Source: Paenibacillus cellulositrophicus (GTDB taxonomy: Bacteria > Bacillota > Bacilli > Paenibacillales > Paenibacillaceae). From it: a stretch of DNA of 64,000 bases. The stretch covers positions 62,001 to 126,000 of the forward strand of contig NZ_CP045296.1 in the NCBI RefSeq assembly GCF_009363095.1. Reading direction: 5' to 3'. The notes under the pieces were generated by a model, which worked only from the letters and a program-made list of their open reading frames with translations, was not told where the DNA came from and ran no database searches. A program made the translations under genes and the position numbers. Below are positions 8,668-16,790 of the stretch, in pieces. Numbering within the stretch: position 1 is the first letter of the stretch; the number at the start of each line of letters is the position of its first letter.

Positions 8668-8704
8668 AAAGAGCCCCCGTTGATGGTAATGGGGCTCTTT
8701 TTTT
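8668..8704 (+). terminator. Terminator after the isochorismatase-family gene
   Basis: Stem AAAGAGCCCC/GGGGCTCTTT with a loop of about 13 nt and a T-run. Confidence 0.85.
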
Positions 8705-8773
8705 CTGTTGCGGCGCATGAATAGTGGGGAGGGAAACCTCCAGCTTTCCTGATCGGATGCCGTGGATCACAGT

Positions 8774-8827
8774 TGTTATAGTTAAAAACTATTATATCTA
8801 TACGATTTATATATTAGAACTATAACA
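8774..8827 (+). promoter_or_regulatory. AT-rich leader with 10-bp inverted repeat
   Basis: TGTTATAGTT (8774-8783) and AACTATAACA (8818-8827) are exact complements. A further AACTAT at 8787 makes a compact ATAGTT-AAA-AACTAT dyad with the first arm. The region is the promoter zone of the methyltransferase gene and looks like an operator pair. No adjacent regulator gene points to a binding protein. Confidence 0.5.
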
Positions 8828-8888
8828 GTCCTTTGTGTAAGCTTAATCTGAAAATAATTATCCGGTAATGAACAGGAGGCGGCAGCAA

Positions 8889-9707
8889 ATGAATAATGAG
8901 CCGATGACCCGGCGTACCGAATTATCCGGCAAACTGACGAATGTTCTTCAGGCCAGAACGCTGGCATTATCGCATCCCATCCTGCAAGGAATGTTAACGA
9001 AGGGCATGTCGGTCCTGGATGTTGGATGCGGCACGGGAGCCATTACCCGAGGCATCGCGGAAGCCCTAGGTCCGGAAGGCAGCGTAGTCGGGGTGGATCA
9101 AAACCCCCATTTGATTAAGCAGGCGCAGCAAACGCATGGAAAGGTTGCCGGATTGTCGTTTATGGATGGGGATATCTATTCGCTTGAGGAAGCTATGGAA
9201 GGTTGTCCTAGGTTTGATATCGTCACCTGCTCAAGGCTCATGGTCTGGCTCCCCGATCCATTGACGGCGCTCAAGGCTATGGTAAAGGCTATAAAGCCTG
9301 GCGGGAGGATCGTCATTGCCGACTATAACCACGAAAAAATCGCCTGGTCGCCGCAGCCGCCTGCCAGCATGCTCGTGTTCTATTCCGCATATCTAGACTG
9401 GCGGGAGGATGCCGGCCTAAACAACCGGATTGCGGACGATCTCCCGGACTTATTGCAGCAGGCAGGACTTGCACAGATCAAGGCCACGCCCTGCCATGAA
9501 GAGGTGCGGCGGGATGATCCCGATTATGCGCAGCGGTCTGGCCTGTGGGCGGATACCGCTTCCAGCCGGGGCCCGCAAATGGAGCGGGACGGATTCATAA
9601 CACGCGGGGAATACGAACGGGCGGAGCGGGAGTACCGCCAATGGGTTCAGTCTGAGGCTGAATCCATAACGATGTACATGCTTACCGTCGTTGGCGTCAA
9701 GCCTTAG
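8889..9707 (+). CDS. Class I SAM-dependent methyltransferase
   Basis: Predicted small-molecule methyltransferase of 272 residues. Motif I is VLDVGCGTG (residues 42-50), followed by the acidic loop GVDQNP, FDIVTCSRLMVWLPDP as motif II and KPGGRIVIADYN as motif III. This is the UbiE/Methyltransf_11-like arrangement. The start is ATG 8889, 9 bp after AGGAGG; an upstream in-frame ATG at 8868 precedes that RBS. Its last 11 bp overlap the end of the convergent TetR gene. The substrate is unknown. Confidence 0.85.
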   Translation: MNNEPMTRRTELSGKLTNVLQARTLALSHPILQGMLTKGMSVLDVGCGTGAITRGIAEALGPEGSVVGVDQNPHLIKQAQQTHGKVAGLSFMDGDIYSLEEAMEGCPRFDIVTCSRLMVWLPDPLTALKAMVKAIKPGGRIVIADYNHEKIAWSPQPPASMLVFYSAYLDWREDAGLNNRIADDLPDLLQQAGLAQIKATPCHEEVRRDDPDYAQRSGLWADTASSRGPQMERDGFITRGEYERAEREYRQWVQSEAESITMYMLTVVGVKP

Positions 9708-10320
9708 GATCCGATACGGCGGCTATGCCTGCGGCAAAGAAAGGACCCCGGAACGTGAGCAGCGACAGAATGCGTGCCATCTCTGCCGGCGTTTCCTGTC
9801 TTCCGCTCATCAGCCACTGCTGGATAATGCCGAGATGGGCGGAAGACACATATGACAGGAAGTATTCGGCAGGGACCTGCAGATTCTCTTTGCGGATCAG
9901 CGGCGATAAATTTTTTTCCAGCAGATTTTTCCGGAACATCGCTTTCAGCTGCGATTGGAAAGACACGTCTCCCTTTGGCCCCAATATGGCTTTGAGAAAA
10001 GCCGCATGCTCCTCGATATATTCGAACACGGTAACGATCAGGGAGACCGAAATGCCGGTTTCCCGGTACGTTTCCAGATCCTCTGATGTCGCCTTCGTAA
10101 TGATCGCGATGATCCCCTCAATCACTTCGGCTTCGCTCTGCTCGAGCAGGTCGAATTTGTCACGGTAATGCAAATAAAACGTTCCACGGTTAATATTTGC
10201 CCGAGTCGTAATATCCTTTACAGATACGGCTTCAAAGCCCTTCTCCTCAATCAGCTCCGTCAGCGCATCGCGGATGACCAGCCGCGTCCGCACGATCCGC
10301 CGGTCTGTGTTCCCGTCCAT
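9697..10320 (-). CDS. TetR/AcrR-family repressor
   Basis: One-component repressor of 207 residues. The N-terminal helix-turn-helix is clear (AVSVKDITTRANINRGTFYLHY), followed by a helical ligand domain whose C-terminal half resembles the TetR_C_7/YhgE-linked type. It is divergent from the membrane exporter gene at 10497. Two palindromes with GTTCA/TGAAC arms lie in the shared region, so it very likely controls that gene and possibly itself. It converges on the methyltransferase gene with an 11-bp overlap. Confidence 0.9.
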   Translation of the reverse strand: MDGNTDRRIVRTRLVIRDALTELIEEKGFEAVSVKDITTRANINRGTFYLHYRDKFDLLEQSEAEVIEGIIAIITKATSEDLETYRETGISVSLIVTVFEYIEEHAAFLKAILGPKGDVSFQSQLKAMFRKNLLEKNLSPLIRKENLQVPAEYFLSYVSSAHLGIIQQWLMSGRQETPAEMARILSLLTFRGPFFAAGIAAVSDPKA

Positions 10321-10388
10321 GTGATCACTCCTTGAAAGGTAGACACTTTAAAAGAATGTGTCGAGTAATGCGCACATTCCGGATTATT

Positions 10389-10465
10389 GTTCATTGAACC
10401 GTCTATGCGCTCTTATTATAATGAGTTTGCCCGAGATAATCAACGCGATGTTCATTATCTTGAAC
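10389..10465 (+). promoter_or_regulatory. Promoter and two candidate TetR operators
   Basis: TTGAAC (10394-10399), a 17-bp spacer, then TATAAT (10417-10422), reading toward the exporter. The -35 is half of the palindrome GTTCATTGAAC (10389-10399). A second palindrome GTTCATTATCTTGAAC lies at 10450-10465, downstream of the expected transcription start. A third dyad, GAATGTG/CACATTC (10354-10379), sits nearer the tetR start and may serve autoregulation. Confidence 0.7.
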
Positions 10466-10496
10466 AAACTATAAAGGCATAGGAGTGATAGGTGAA

Positions 10497-11708
10497 ATGA
10501 CTTTGATGAAGCAAAAGCTGGTGTGGGTGCTGCCGCTGATCGTAGCCGCCGTTATATTTGTGTTTAGTTTGGCGATGATTCCGACCATTAATCCGACCCC
10601 GGTCCGGCTGCCGATCGCATTGGTCAGCGAGGATCAAGGCGTAACGCTGCCGAACGGAACCGCGACGAATATGGGAGAAACGCTGACCGGTATGATCAAA
10701 CAGCAGACCTCATCCACGGCTTCAGCAGATGGACCGGCGATTGAATGGGTACATGTAAACACGGAAAAGGAAGCGATGTCCGGTTTGGATGAACAGAAAT
10801 ATTATGCTGCGCTGGTGGTTCCGGCCGATTTCAGCCAGAATCAAGCGACGCTGCTCACGGAAAAACCGGTGCAGCCTCAGCTGCGCATTTACGTGAACCA
10901 AGGCATGAGCGCTTCGGCTTCCACTATGGCCGGTCAGGTGCTGAACCAAATCGTCGACACGATGAATGCGAAGATCCGCGCTGACCTGCTGGCTGCAGCC
11001 GGTAAGCAGAGCGGCAAGGTTACGGTGCAGCAGGCATCCGTGCTGGCGGCGCCTATTGCGAAGGACGTAAAAAATGTCCATGAGACAGGCACCCATACGG
11101 CGAACGGCAACGCGCCGGTGTCGTTATTCCAGCCGATCTGGATGGGCAGCATCTTGGGCGGGGTTATGTTCTATCTCGTCATCAGCAAGCTGAACTTCGC
11201 CTACCGCCGATCTCTGCTCACTGCCCGAGTAGTCCAGACCGTCGCGGGAGCTGTTCTGGCACTCATTGCCGGGTTCGGCCTGACCTGGTTTGCCGGGAGC
11301 TGGGGACTCCATATTCCGGACGGAACCGCTACGGCGATGTTTTTGTCACTATGCTACTTTGCCTTTTTCCTGATGATCTCCGCCGTACTGTCCTGGGCAG
11401 GGCTCAAGTCGATGGTGCTGTTTGTCCTGCTGCTCTTCTTCGGGGCTCCCCTGCTGAGCCTTCCTGCCGAGATGATGGGATCGTTCTACCGCGACTACGT
11501 GTTCCCTTGGCTGCCAATGCGGTTTATGGTGGAAGGGCTGCGTGAAATGTTCTTCTTCGGCCGGGGCCTGGATTGGAATCATTCGACAGCCGTATTAACC
11601 GGTATTGCCGCGGTTAGTCTGGTTGTTCTGCTTGGCTCGGCTCTGAAGGTTCGGCAAAACCGGAAAACGGTAAGAGGTACCGTCGAGACGCAGACCGTGG
11701 AGGCGTAA
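10497..11708 (+). CDS. YhgE/ABC-2-type membrane exporter
   Basis: Membrane protein of 403 residues with the architecture of YhgE/Pip-like and ABC-2-type permeases. One N-terminal TM (about 8-28) is followed by a large outside domain (about 30-205), then a block of five TM segments to residue 395. Conserved outside-domain features include IALVSEDQGVTLPNG and YYAALVVPADFS. Such proteins often pair with TetR regulators and are linked to export or envelope stress. ATG 10497 has AGGAG 11 bp upstream; GTG 10485 overlaps that RBS. No ATPase gene is adjacent, so it may work alone. Confidence 0.75.
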   Translation: MTLMKQKLVWVLPLIVAAVIFVFSLAMIPTINPTPVRLPIALVSEDQGVTLPNGTATNMGETLTGMIKQQTSSTASADGPAIEWVHVNTEKEAMSGLDEQKYYAALVVPADFSQNQATLLTEKPVQPQLRIYVNQGMSASASTMAGQVLNQIVDTMNAKIRADLLAAAGKQSGKVTVQQASVLAAPIAKDVKNVHETGTHTANGNAPVSLFQPIWMGSILGGVMFYLVISKLNFAYRRSLLTARVVQTVAGAVLALIAGFGLTWFAGSWGLHIPDGTATAMFLSLCYFAFFLMISAVLSWAGLKSMVLFVLLLFFGAPLLSLPAEMMGSFYRDYVFPWLPMRFMVEGLREMFFFGRGLDWNHSTAVLTGIAAVSLVVLLGSALKVRQNRKTVRGTVETQTVEA

Positions 11709-11753
11709 AGAAGGCGGCCCATGTCGAAATCGCGCTCATTCTGCTAAATATTT

Positions 11754-11783
11754 TTGCGCTGAAGAAGTACCGTAAATTATAAT
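11754..11783 (+). promoter_or_regulatory. Candidate promoter for the WYL regulator
   Basis: TTGCGC, an 18-bp spacer, then a perfect TATAAT (11778-11783), about 60 bp before the start at 11847. Confidence 0.45.
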
Positions 11784-11846
11784 GAGGCGTAGAGAACCGC
11801 TAACCGTTTGAAGAACGGCGGCGAACAGGTGCAGGAGGAAAACGCA

Positions 11847-12767
11847 TTGAAGCTCGAACGCATCATATCGATGATTTACATGCTGCTGAATCACGAAATT
11901 ATTACCGCGTCGGCGCTGGCCGAGAAGTACAACGTTTCGCAGCGGACCATATACCGGGATATCGATGTCATCTGCGCGGCTGGCATTCCAGTGGTGTCCT
12001 ACCAAGGGGTCAAAGGCGGTTTCGGCATTATCAAGGATTATAAAATGGAAAAAAGCCTGCTTGGATCGTATGACGTCGGGTCGCTCGTGACGCTGCTCTC
12101 CAGCATGTCGACCGTGTTCGAGGACGAAAAGGCGGCCGAAACGATTCAAAAGCTGAAGACCATCCAGCACGAAAAGGATTCGCCGGTGTTGTCGATGAAT
12201 CTAGCGAGCCGGCAGCTGTATAATGACTCTCTGCGGCTGCTGCGGGCGGCGATCACGGAATGCTGTGTCGTGCGCTTCAAATATATCAACGCCAGAAATG
12301 AGAAGACCGAGCGAATCGTGGAGCCGGTGCGGCTGATTTACGAATACGACGTCTGGTACTTGTTCGCCTACTGCCGGGACCGCCAGGATTACCGGAAATT
12401 CCGGCTGTCCCGGATGGCCGACCTGCAGGCGATGGGCGAGCATTTTACGAAGCATAAGCATGCGGCTCCCGAGGAAGTGACGTTTAAGCAACTGCATAAC
12501 CAAGGGAACCCGGTGCATGCGGTGATTCATTTTTCCGCCGACTGCCTGGCGAGAGCGATGGATTATTTCTATGGAGCGGAGAAAACGTATCTCGACGACG
12601 GTTCGTTCCTGCTTAGCATTACCCTGGAGCATATGGAGCGAACGCAGTGGCTCATCCCGATGCTGCTCAGCTTCGGCGACGGTGCCGAGGTGAAGGAGCC
12701 CCCGGAGCTTCGGGAAGCTGTCCACGCCAAATTAAAAAAAATGATTCGGAAATACTCAGAAGTATGA
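11847..12767 (+). CDS. Helix-turn-helix regulator with WYL domain (YafY-type)
   Basis: Transcription regulator of 306 residues. Residues 1-55 form an HTH_11 domain (ALAEKYNVSQRTIYRDID), and about 125-215 a WYL domain (IVEPVRLIYEYDVWYLFAYCRDRQDYRKFRLSRM), a presumed ligand sensor. The start is TTG 11847, 8 bp after AGGAGG; the frame is open upstream to 11808 without an RBS. It lies directly upstream of a DHA2 exporter with a terminator-like dyad between them, so it may govern that exporter (inference). Confidence 0.9.
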   Translation: MKLERIISMIYMLLNHEIITASALAEKYNVSQRTIYRDIDVICAAGIPVVSYQGVKGGFGIIKDYKMEKSLLGSYDVGSLVTLLSSMSTVFEDEKAAETIQKLKTIQHEKDSPVLSMNLASRQLYNDSLRLLRAAITECCVVRFKYINARNEKTERIVEPVRLIYEYDVWYLFAYCRDRQDYRKFRLSRMADLQAMGEHFTKHKHAAPEEVTFKQLHNQGNPVHAVIHFSADCLARAMDYFYGAEKTYLDDGSFLLSITLEHMERTQWLIPMLLSFGDGAEVKEPPELREAVHAKLKKMIRKYSEV

Positions 12768-12789
12768 CATACAGTTGTCATACTTTTTT
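12761..12789 (+). terminator. Terminator overlapping the WYL gene stop
   Basis: Stem AGTATGACA/TGTCATACT with a 6-nt loop and a T-run. The stop codon lies in the left arm. The same dyad could double as an operator for the exporter just downstream. Confidence 0.65.
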
Positions 12790-12846
12790 GTTTACACTCA
12801 GAATCGGTTACAGAGAAATCAGAAATTTAAAGGAGTGTTTGAGAAC

Positions 12847-14427
12847 GTGAAACCTGCACAAAAGAGCAGTCTTCCGGTCGTCATCGCCGGCCTGCTGCTG
12901 GGCATCCTGATGGCCTCGATGGATAACACCATCGTCGCCACGGCCATGGGAAATATCGTGGGTGAGCTCGGCGGCATGGATAAGTTTGTATGGGTCACCT
13001 CGGCCTACATGGTGGCGGAAATGGCCGGGATGCCGATCTTCGGAAAGCTGTCGGATATGTACGGCCGTAAAAAGTTTTTTGTCTTCGGGATTATTCTGTT
13101 CATGCTGGGGTCTGCGCTGTGCGGCACGGCGACCACGATCACGGAACTGGCCTTGTACCGGGCGGTTCAGGGTATTGGCGGCGGAGCGCTGGTCCCGATC
13201 GCGTTTACGATCATGTTCGATGCCGTCCCGCTGGAGAAGCGCGGCAGCCTCGGCGGTTTGTTCGGCGCCGTGTTCGGCATGTCCAGCATTTTCGGACCGC
13301 TTCTCGGGGCGTACATAACGGATCATATCGCCTGGGAGTGGATTTTCTACATCAACCTGCCGCTGGGCGTCATCGCCTTCATCATGGTGGCGTTTTTCTA
13401 CAAGGAGTCGCATGAGCATTCCAAGCAGCCGATCGACTGGTTCGGCGCCTTTACGCTGCTGGGAGCGGTCATCTGCCTCATGTTCGCCCTGGAGCTGGGC
13501 GGCAAGGAAATCGCCTGGGATTCCTGGGAGATCCTCTCCTTGTTCGGAGGATTTGCAGTGCTGCTGATCGCCTTCCTGTATGCTGAGACTAAAGCGAAAG
13601 AGCCGGTCATTTCGTTCGGATTGTTTAAAAACCGGCTGTACGCCACCAGCGTCCTTGTCGGACTGTTCAGCGGGGCGGCGTTTATCGCGGCTTCGGTGTA
13701 CATTCCGATCTTTATCCAGGGTGTGCTGGGCGGTTCGGCTACCAATTCAGGGCTGGTGCTGCTGCCGATGATGGTCGGCTCGGTCGTCACCGCGACGCTG
13801 GGCGGCAGTCTGATGAACAAAATGCCGTACCGGAACATTTTGATTCCGACGCTGCTGTTATTCCTGGTCGGCACGGCCTTGGTCGCCACCTTATCGGTGA
13901 ACTCGACCCGGCTGATCGTGACGATCTATATGATTCTGATCGGGCTTGGAATCGGCGCGTCGTTTTCGGTGCTCGGAAACGCAGCCATTCATGGCCTGGA
14001 CTACCGCCAAAGGGGAACGGCCAGCTCGACGCTGAACTTCCTGCGCTCGCTCGGCATGACGATCGGGATCACAACCTTCGGATTGATTCAGAGCCATTCG
14101 TTTACACATGAAATGACGAAAGGGTTCGGCTCTGCGGGGGCTGGCGCAGCAAACGCGGGAGGAGCAGCGGCAATGCCGGCGGGGCTCGATATCAAGGATC
14201 CGCATGCGCTGCTGGCTCCGGAGACACGCTCGCTGATTCCGCCTGAAGTGCTGCATAACATTTCCGAGATGCTCGCCTCTTCGATCGTCCAGACGTTCGC
14301 ATGGGCCTGCGTACCAGCGATTCTGGCCCTGCTTGCGGCACTGTTTATGGGCAGCAAGAAGCTGGATCATACGGCGGAGGTTGCTCCTGCAGGCGGCGAA
14401 GGGAAGGAATATTCTCCGGTTCACTAA
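12847..14427 (+). CDS. DHA2-family (EmrB/QacA) multidrug exporter
   Basis: Drug:proton antiporter of the major facilitator superfamily, 526 residues with 14 predicted membrane segments. Family motifs are present: MDNTIVATAMGNIVGELGG in TM1 and FGKLSDMYGRKKFF in loop 2-3, then YRAVQGIGGGALVPIAF. GTG 12847 follows AAGGAGTG by about 10 bp; the open frame upstream to 12775 runs through the terminator. An Ala/Gly-rich insert (AGAANAGGAAAMPAG) sits in the last outside loop. Its own terminator follows. Confidence 0.92.
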   Translation: MKPAQKSSLPVVIAGLLLGILMASMDNTIVATAMGNIVGELGGMDKFVWVTSAYMVAEMAGMPIFGKLSDMYGRKKFFVFGIILFMLGSALCGTATTITELALYRAVQGIGGGALVPIAFTIMFDAVPLEKRGSLGGLFGAVFGMSSIFGPLLGAYITDHIAWEWIFYINLPLGVIAFIMVAFFYKESHEHSKQPIDWFGAFTLLGAVICLMFALELGGKEIAWDSWEILSLFGGFAVLLIAFLYAETKAKEPVISFGLFKNRLYATSVLVGLFSGAAFIAASVYIPIFIQGVLGGSATNSGLVLLPMMVGSVVTATLGGSLMNKMPYRNILIPTLLLFLVGTALVATLSVNSTRLIVTIYMILIGLGIGASFSVLGNAAIHGLDYRQRGTASSTLNFLRSLGMTIGITTFGLIQSHSFTHEMTKGFGSAGAGAANAGGAAAMPAGLDIKDPHALLAPETRSLIPPEVLHNISEMLASSIVQTFAWACVPAILALLAALFMGSKKLDHTAEVAPAGGEGKEYSPVH

Positions 14428-14451
14428 GCAATTTTGAGCTAAGCTCACCGC

Positions 14452-14499
14452 GGCTGCAATCTGGAGGCATCATGGATGCCCTGGACTGCAGCCTTTTTT
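14452..14499 (+). terminator. Terminator after the DHA2 exporter
   Basis: Outer stem GGCTGCA/TGCAGCC and inner stem GGCATC/GATGCC, then six T. Confidence 0.8.
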
Positions 14500-14536
14500 G
14501 GCAGTGCAGAATGGTTAGGTGTTTACCAATCCCTAA

Positions 14537-14565
14537 TTGACGCAGCTGCTGTACCTCCATACAAT
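14537..14565 (+). promoter_or_regulatory. Promoter of the MerR-type regulator
   Basis: TTGACG, a 17-bp spacer containing the palindrome GCAGCTGC, then TACAAT. It lies about 40 bp before ATG 14603. Confidence 0.6.
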
Positions 14566-14602
14566 GAAGCTGAGATCTTACCTCGGAAGGGAAACGAAGA
14601 GC

Positions 14603-15448
14603 ATGTTTAAAATCAGCGCTTTTGCCAAAATGAGCGGGATATCGATCAAAACGCTGCGTTATTACGATGAGCTGGGGATTCTGAAACCGTCTGCTGTGGA
14701 TGAGAGTTCCGGCTATCGATATTATTCCGCCGATCATCTGCTGACGGTGGAACGCATCCGCGCTTATAAAGAGCTTGGGCTGACACTGGAGCAGATCGCT
14801 CCGCTGCTTCAAGAGGAGGGAACGCCCGGTACGGCTGCGGATACGCTCGCCATGAAGCGGGCTGATCTGGAGACCGCCATCGAGGAAGCACAGCGTCAGC
14901 TAAAAGAAATCGACCGGAGAATGCAGCGTCTGGAACAAGTCGGGGCGGCTGCGGTGGATGGACCCGAAGCCGTAACGCTCCGTGAGCTGCAGCCGCAATG
15001 GGCCGCCTCGGTCAGGGATACGATCCCGCGGCAGGATCTCTGCCTGCTGGTCAATGAGGTCAGGGACTACGTCATGACTGGCGGCTGTGGAACACCGGAC
15101 GGGCCGCTGATTCTTCTCTGGCATGACGCGGGCGGGGAAGGCGAAAGGGAAGTCATTGACATCGAGGTGGCATTTCCGCTGGAGGAACCAACCCCGGAGC
15201 GCGGGCGCGTCCGCATCGTAGAACTGCCCGGCTTTGAAACCGCCGCATCCCTGATTCATGACTGCAACCCCTATGCCGCCCACTGTCCTGCAGCAGCGCA
15301 CGTCATGGCATGGGCCGCATCGCAGGGATATGAACCGTTACCCGGTGAGCCGGTCCGTGAAGTCTATATTGCCGCCGAACAAGACATGTACGGAAAATTC
15401 CGCAGGTCGGAAGTAATCCTCCCGCTGCGCGGTACTCTGAGCCCTTGA
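14603..15448 (+). CDS. MerR-family regulator with GyrI-like effector domain
   Basis: Activator/repressor of the BmrR/BltR kind, 281 residues. The winged helix is at the N-terminus (KTLRYYDELGILKPS, then SGYRYYSADHL). A long dimerisation helix at about 75-115 (ADLETAIEEAQRQLKEID) precedes a GyrI-like ligand-binding domain from about 120 to the end. The start at ATG 14603 opens the conserved HTH; the longer frame from 14537 begins inside the promoter. The next gene carries a classic MerR operator, so this is almost certainly its regulator. Ligands of the family are usually lipophilic cations or drugs; here the ligand is unknown. Confidence 0.92.
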   Translation: MFKISAFAKMSGISIKTLRYYDELGILKPSAVDESSGYRYYSADHLLTVERIRAYKELGLTLEQIAPLLQEEGTPGTAADTLAMKRADLETAIEEAQRQLKEIDRRMQRLEQVGAAAVDGPEAVTLRELQPQWAASVRDTIPRQDLCLLVNEVRDYVMTGGCGTPDGPLILLWHDAGGEGEREVIDIEVAFPLEEPTPERGRVRIVELPGFETAASLIHDCNPYAAHCPAAAHVMAWAASQGYEPLPGEPVREVYIAAEQDMYGKFRRSEVILPLRGTLSP

Positions 15449-15483
15449 TTTTGGTGTTGTTGAACGAAGGCTCACTCCAGGTG

Positions 15484-15515
15484 TTGACTCTCCCCTCAAG
15501 GGGAGGGTGTACAGT
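15484..15515 (+). promoter_or_regulatory. MerR-type promoter/operator
   Basis: TTGACT and TACAGT are separated by an over-long 20-bp spacer that carries a dyad: ACTCTCCCCT (15487-15496) against AGGGGAGGGT (15499-15508), with one mismatch. The long spacer with a central dyad is the hallmark of promoters untwisted by MerR-family activators. Confidence 0.85.
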
Positions 15516-15550
15516 AGGTTTACAAACCACAGAAGAAGGAGTGAGCAGGT

Positions 15551-16315
15551 ATGAAAAGATTGGAAGGAAAAACAGCTCTCGTGACCGGAGGAAGCCGGGG
15601 GATAGGAAGGGGCATCGCACTGCGTCTTGCCTCTGAGGGCGCGCTTGTCGCGGTTCACTACGGCAGCCGCAGGGATGCAGCGGACGAGGTCGTACGGATG
15701 ATTGAGGAACAGGGAGGCCAGGCGTTTGCCATCGGTGCCGATCTTCACGACATCCAAGGCGTCCATCGTCTGCTTGAATCACTGGATGCCGAACTGACCC
15801 GGCGGACAGGCAGCCGCCAGTATGACATTCTGGTGAACAATGCCGGCATCGGAACATCGAAAGCGATGGAAGAAACAACGGAGGCAGACTTCGACGAGGT
15901 GTTTGCCGTGAATGTGAAAGCGCCGTTCTTTCTCGTGCAGCAGTCGATGGATCGGCTGCGGGACGGAGGGCGGATTATCAATATTTCTTCAGGCGTGACC
16001 CGAATCGCATTTCCGCATATCATGTCCTACAACATGACCAAGGGGGCAGTGAACACCTTTACGCTGCACCTTGCGAAGCTGCTGGGTCCGCGCAGCATTA
16101 CCGTCAACGCCGTGCTTCCCGGCATTATCGACACCGATGTGAACGCCTCTTGGCTGAACACGCCGGAAGCCCGTCAGGGAGCGGCGGAAATGTCCGCTCT
16201 TGGACGAATCGGAGAGGCCGCGGACGTCGCGGATGCCGTCGCTTTCCTGGCTTCGCCGGACGGCCGCTGGGTGACGGGGCAAATGCTCGATGCGACCGGA
16301 GGTTCGCATTTATAA
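15551..16315 (+). CDS. Short-chain dehydrogenase/reductase (SDR)
   Basis: NAD(P)-dependent oxidoreductase with a Rossmann fold, 254 residues, the classical SDR length. Visible motifs are the cofactor loop TGGSRGIGRG, NNAGIG, the catalytic Ser in NISSGV and Tyr/Lys in SYNMTKGAVN, then the LPGIIDTDVN segment. The Arg-rich start of the second strand (YGSRRD) suggests NADPH. The RBS AAGGAG is 9 bp from the ATG. A MerR-type promoter indicates induction by a small molecule via the upstream regulator. The substrate is unknown. Confidence 0.92.
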   Translation: MKRLEGKTALVTGGSRGIGRGIALRLASEGALVAVHYGSRRDAADEVVRMIEEQGGQAFAIGADLHDIQGVHRLLESLDAELTRRTGSRQYDILVNNAGIGTSKAMEETTEADFDEVFAVNVKAPFFLVQQSMDRLRDGGRIINISSGVTRIAFPHIMSYNMTKGAVNTFTLHLAKLLGPRSITVNAVLPGIIDTDVNASWLNTPEARQGAAEMSALGRIGEAADVADAVAFLASPDGRWVTGQMLDATGGSHL

Positions 16316-16376
16316 ATGACCCGCGGTCATCGTTTTCCGTTCGGCGCCATGGTTGCCACAAACAACCCAGAACCTC

Positions 16377-16417
16377 AAAGAAACAAGCGGCTGGATTTTA
16401 GCCGCTTGTTTCTTTTT
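16377..16417. terminator. Bidirectional terminator
   Basis: Perfect 16-bp stem (16377-16392/16400-16415) with a 7-nt loop, A-rich on the left and T-rich on the right. It serves the SDR gene and the convergent gene ending at 16398. Confidence 0.9.
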
Positions 16418-16748
16418 CCAAACTGATGCCATCTATCTTTTTCACCAGGTATTCATACTTGAAGCGCAAAAGTTCAACTGCGTTGGTCATGTCCCTTTCA
16501 GACTTCAAATGAATGGATACCCAACCCGAATGAGGGAACATATGATGCGGGTTGGCAAGACCGGTGGCTACCACGTCATCCCGTTTCGATTTGGGCAAGA
16601 GCAAATCAATCAGATGGTCCCCATGTAAATGACCTATTTCTTTTCCCCCATAAAGAAACTCAATTCCGCCGAATCGGTGGGGGTTAACCGTAACTCCTGT
16701 CCATGACAGCAATTCTTCGGATAAAACTTCCCTTCGCGAAATGGTCAT
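16398..16748 (-). CDS. Luciferase-domain (DUF5519-like) protein
   Basis: Small protein of 116 residues with the pattern I associate with the DUF5519 'luciferase domain' family: FGGIEFLYGGKEIGHLHGD, then DLLLPKSKRDDVV, NPHHMFPHSGWVSIHL and a C-terminal ELLRFKYE helix. The name does not imply light production, and the function is not known. I start at ATG 16748, 11 bp after GAGGAG; a frame from 16787 is open without an RBS. Its stop is in the loop of the shared terminator. It lies 42 bp downstream of the haloalkane dehalogenase gene on the same strand, so the two are likely co-transcribed. Confidence 0.75.
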   Translation of the reverse strand: MTISRREVLSEELLSWTGVTVNPHRFGGIEFLYGGKEIGHLHGDHLIDLLLPKSKRDDVVATGLANPHHMFPHSGWVSIHLKSERDMTNAVELLRFKYEYLVKKIDGISLEKETSG

Positions 16749-16790
16749 CTGATCATGTTCTCCTCTCCACAAGCAGATTTGGTTCAAGCT

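Noticed and set aside
12761-12789. Phage or transposon end suggested by the AGTATGACA inverted repeat
   Set aside because: A loop, a T-run and position at a gene end make a terminator the simpler reading; no transposase nearby.
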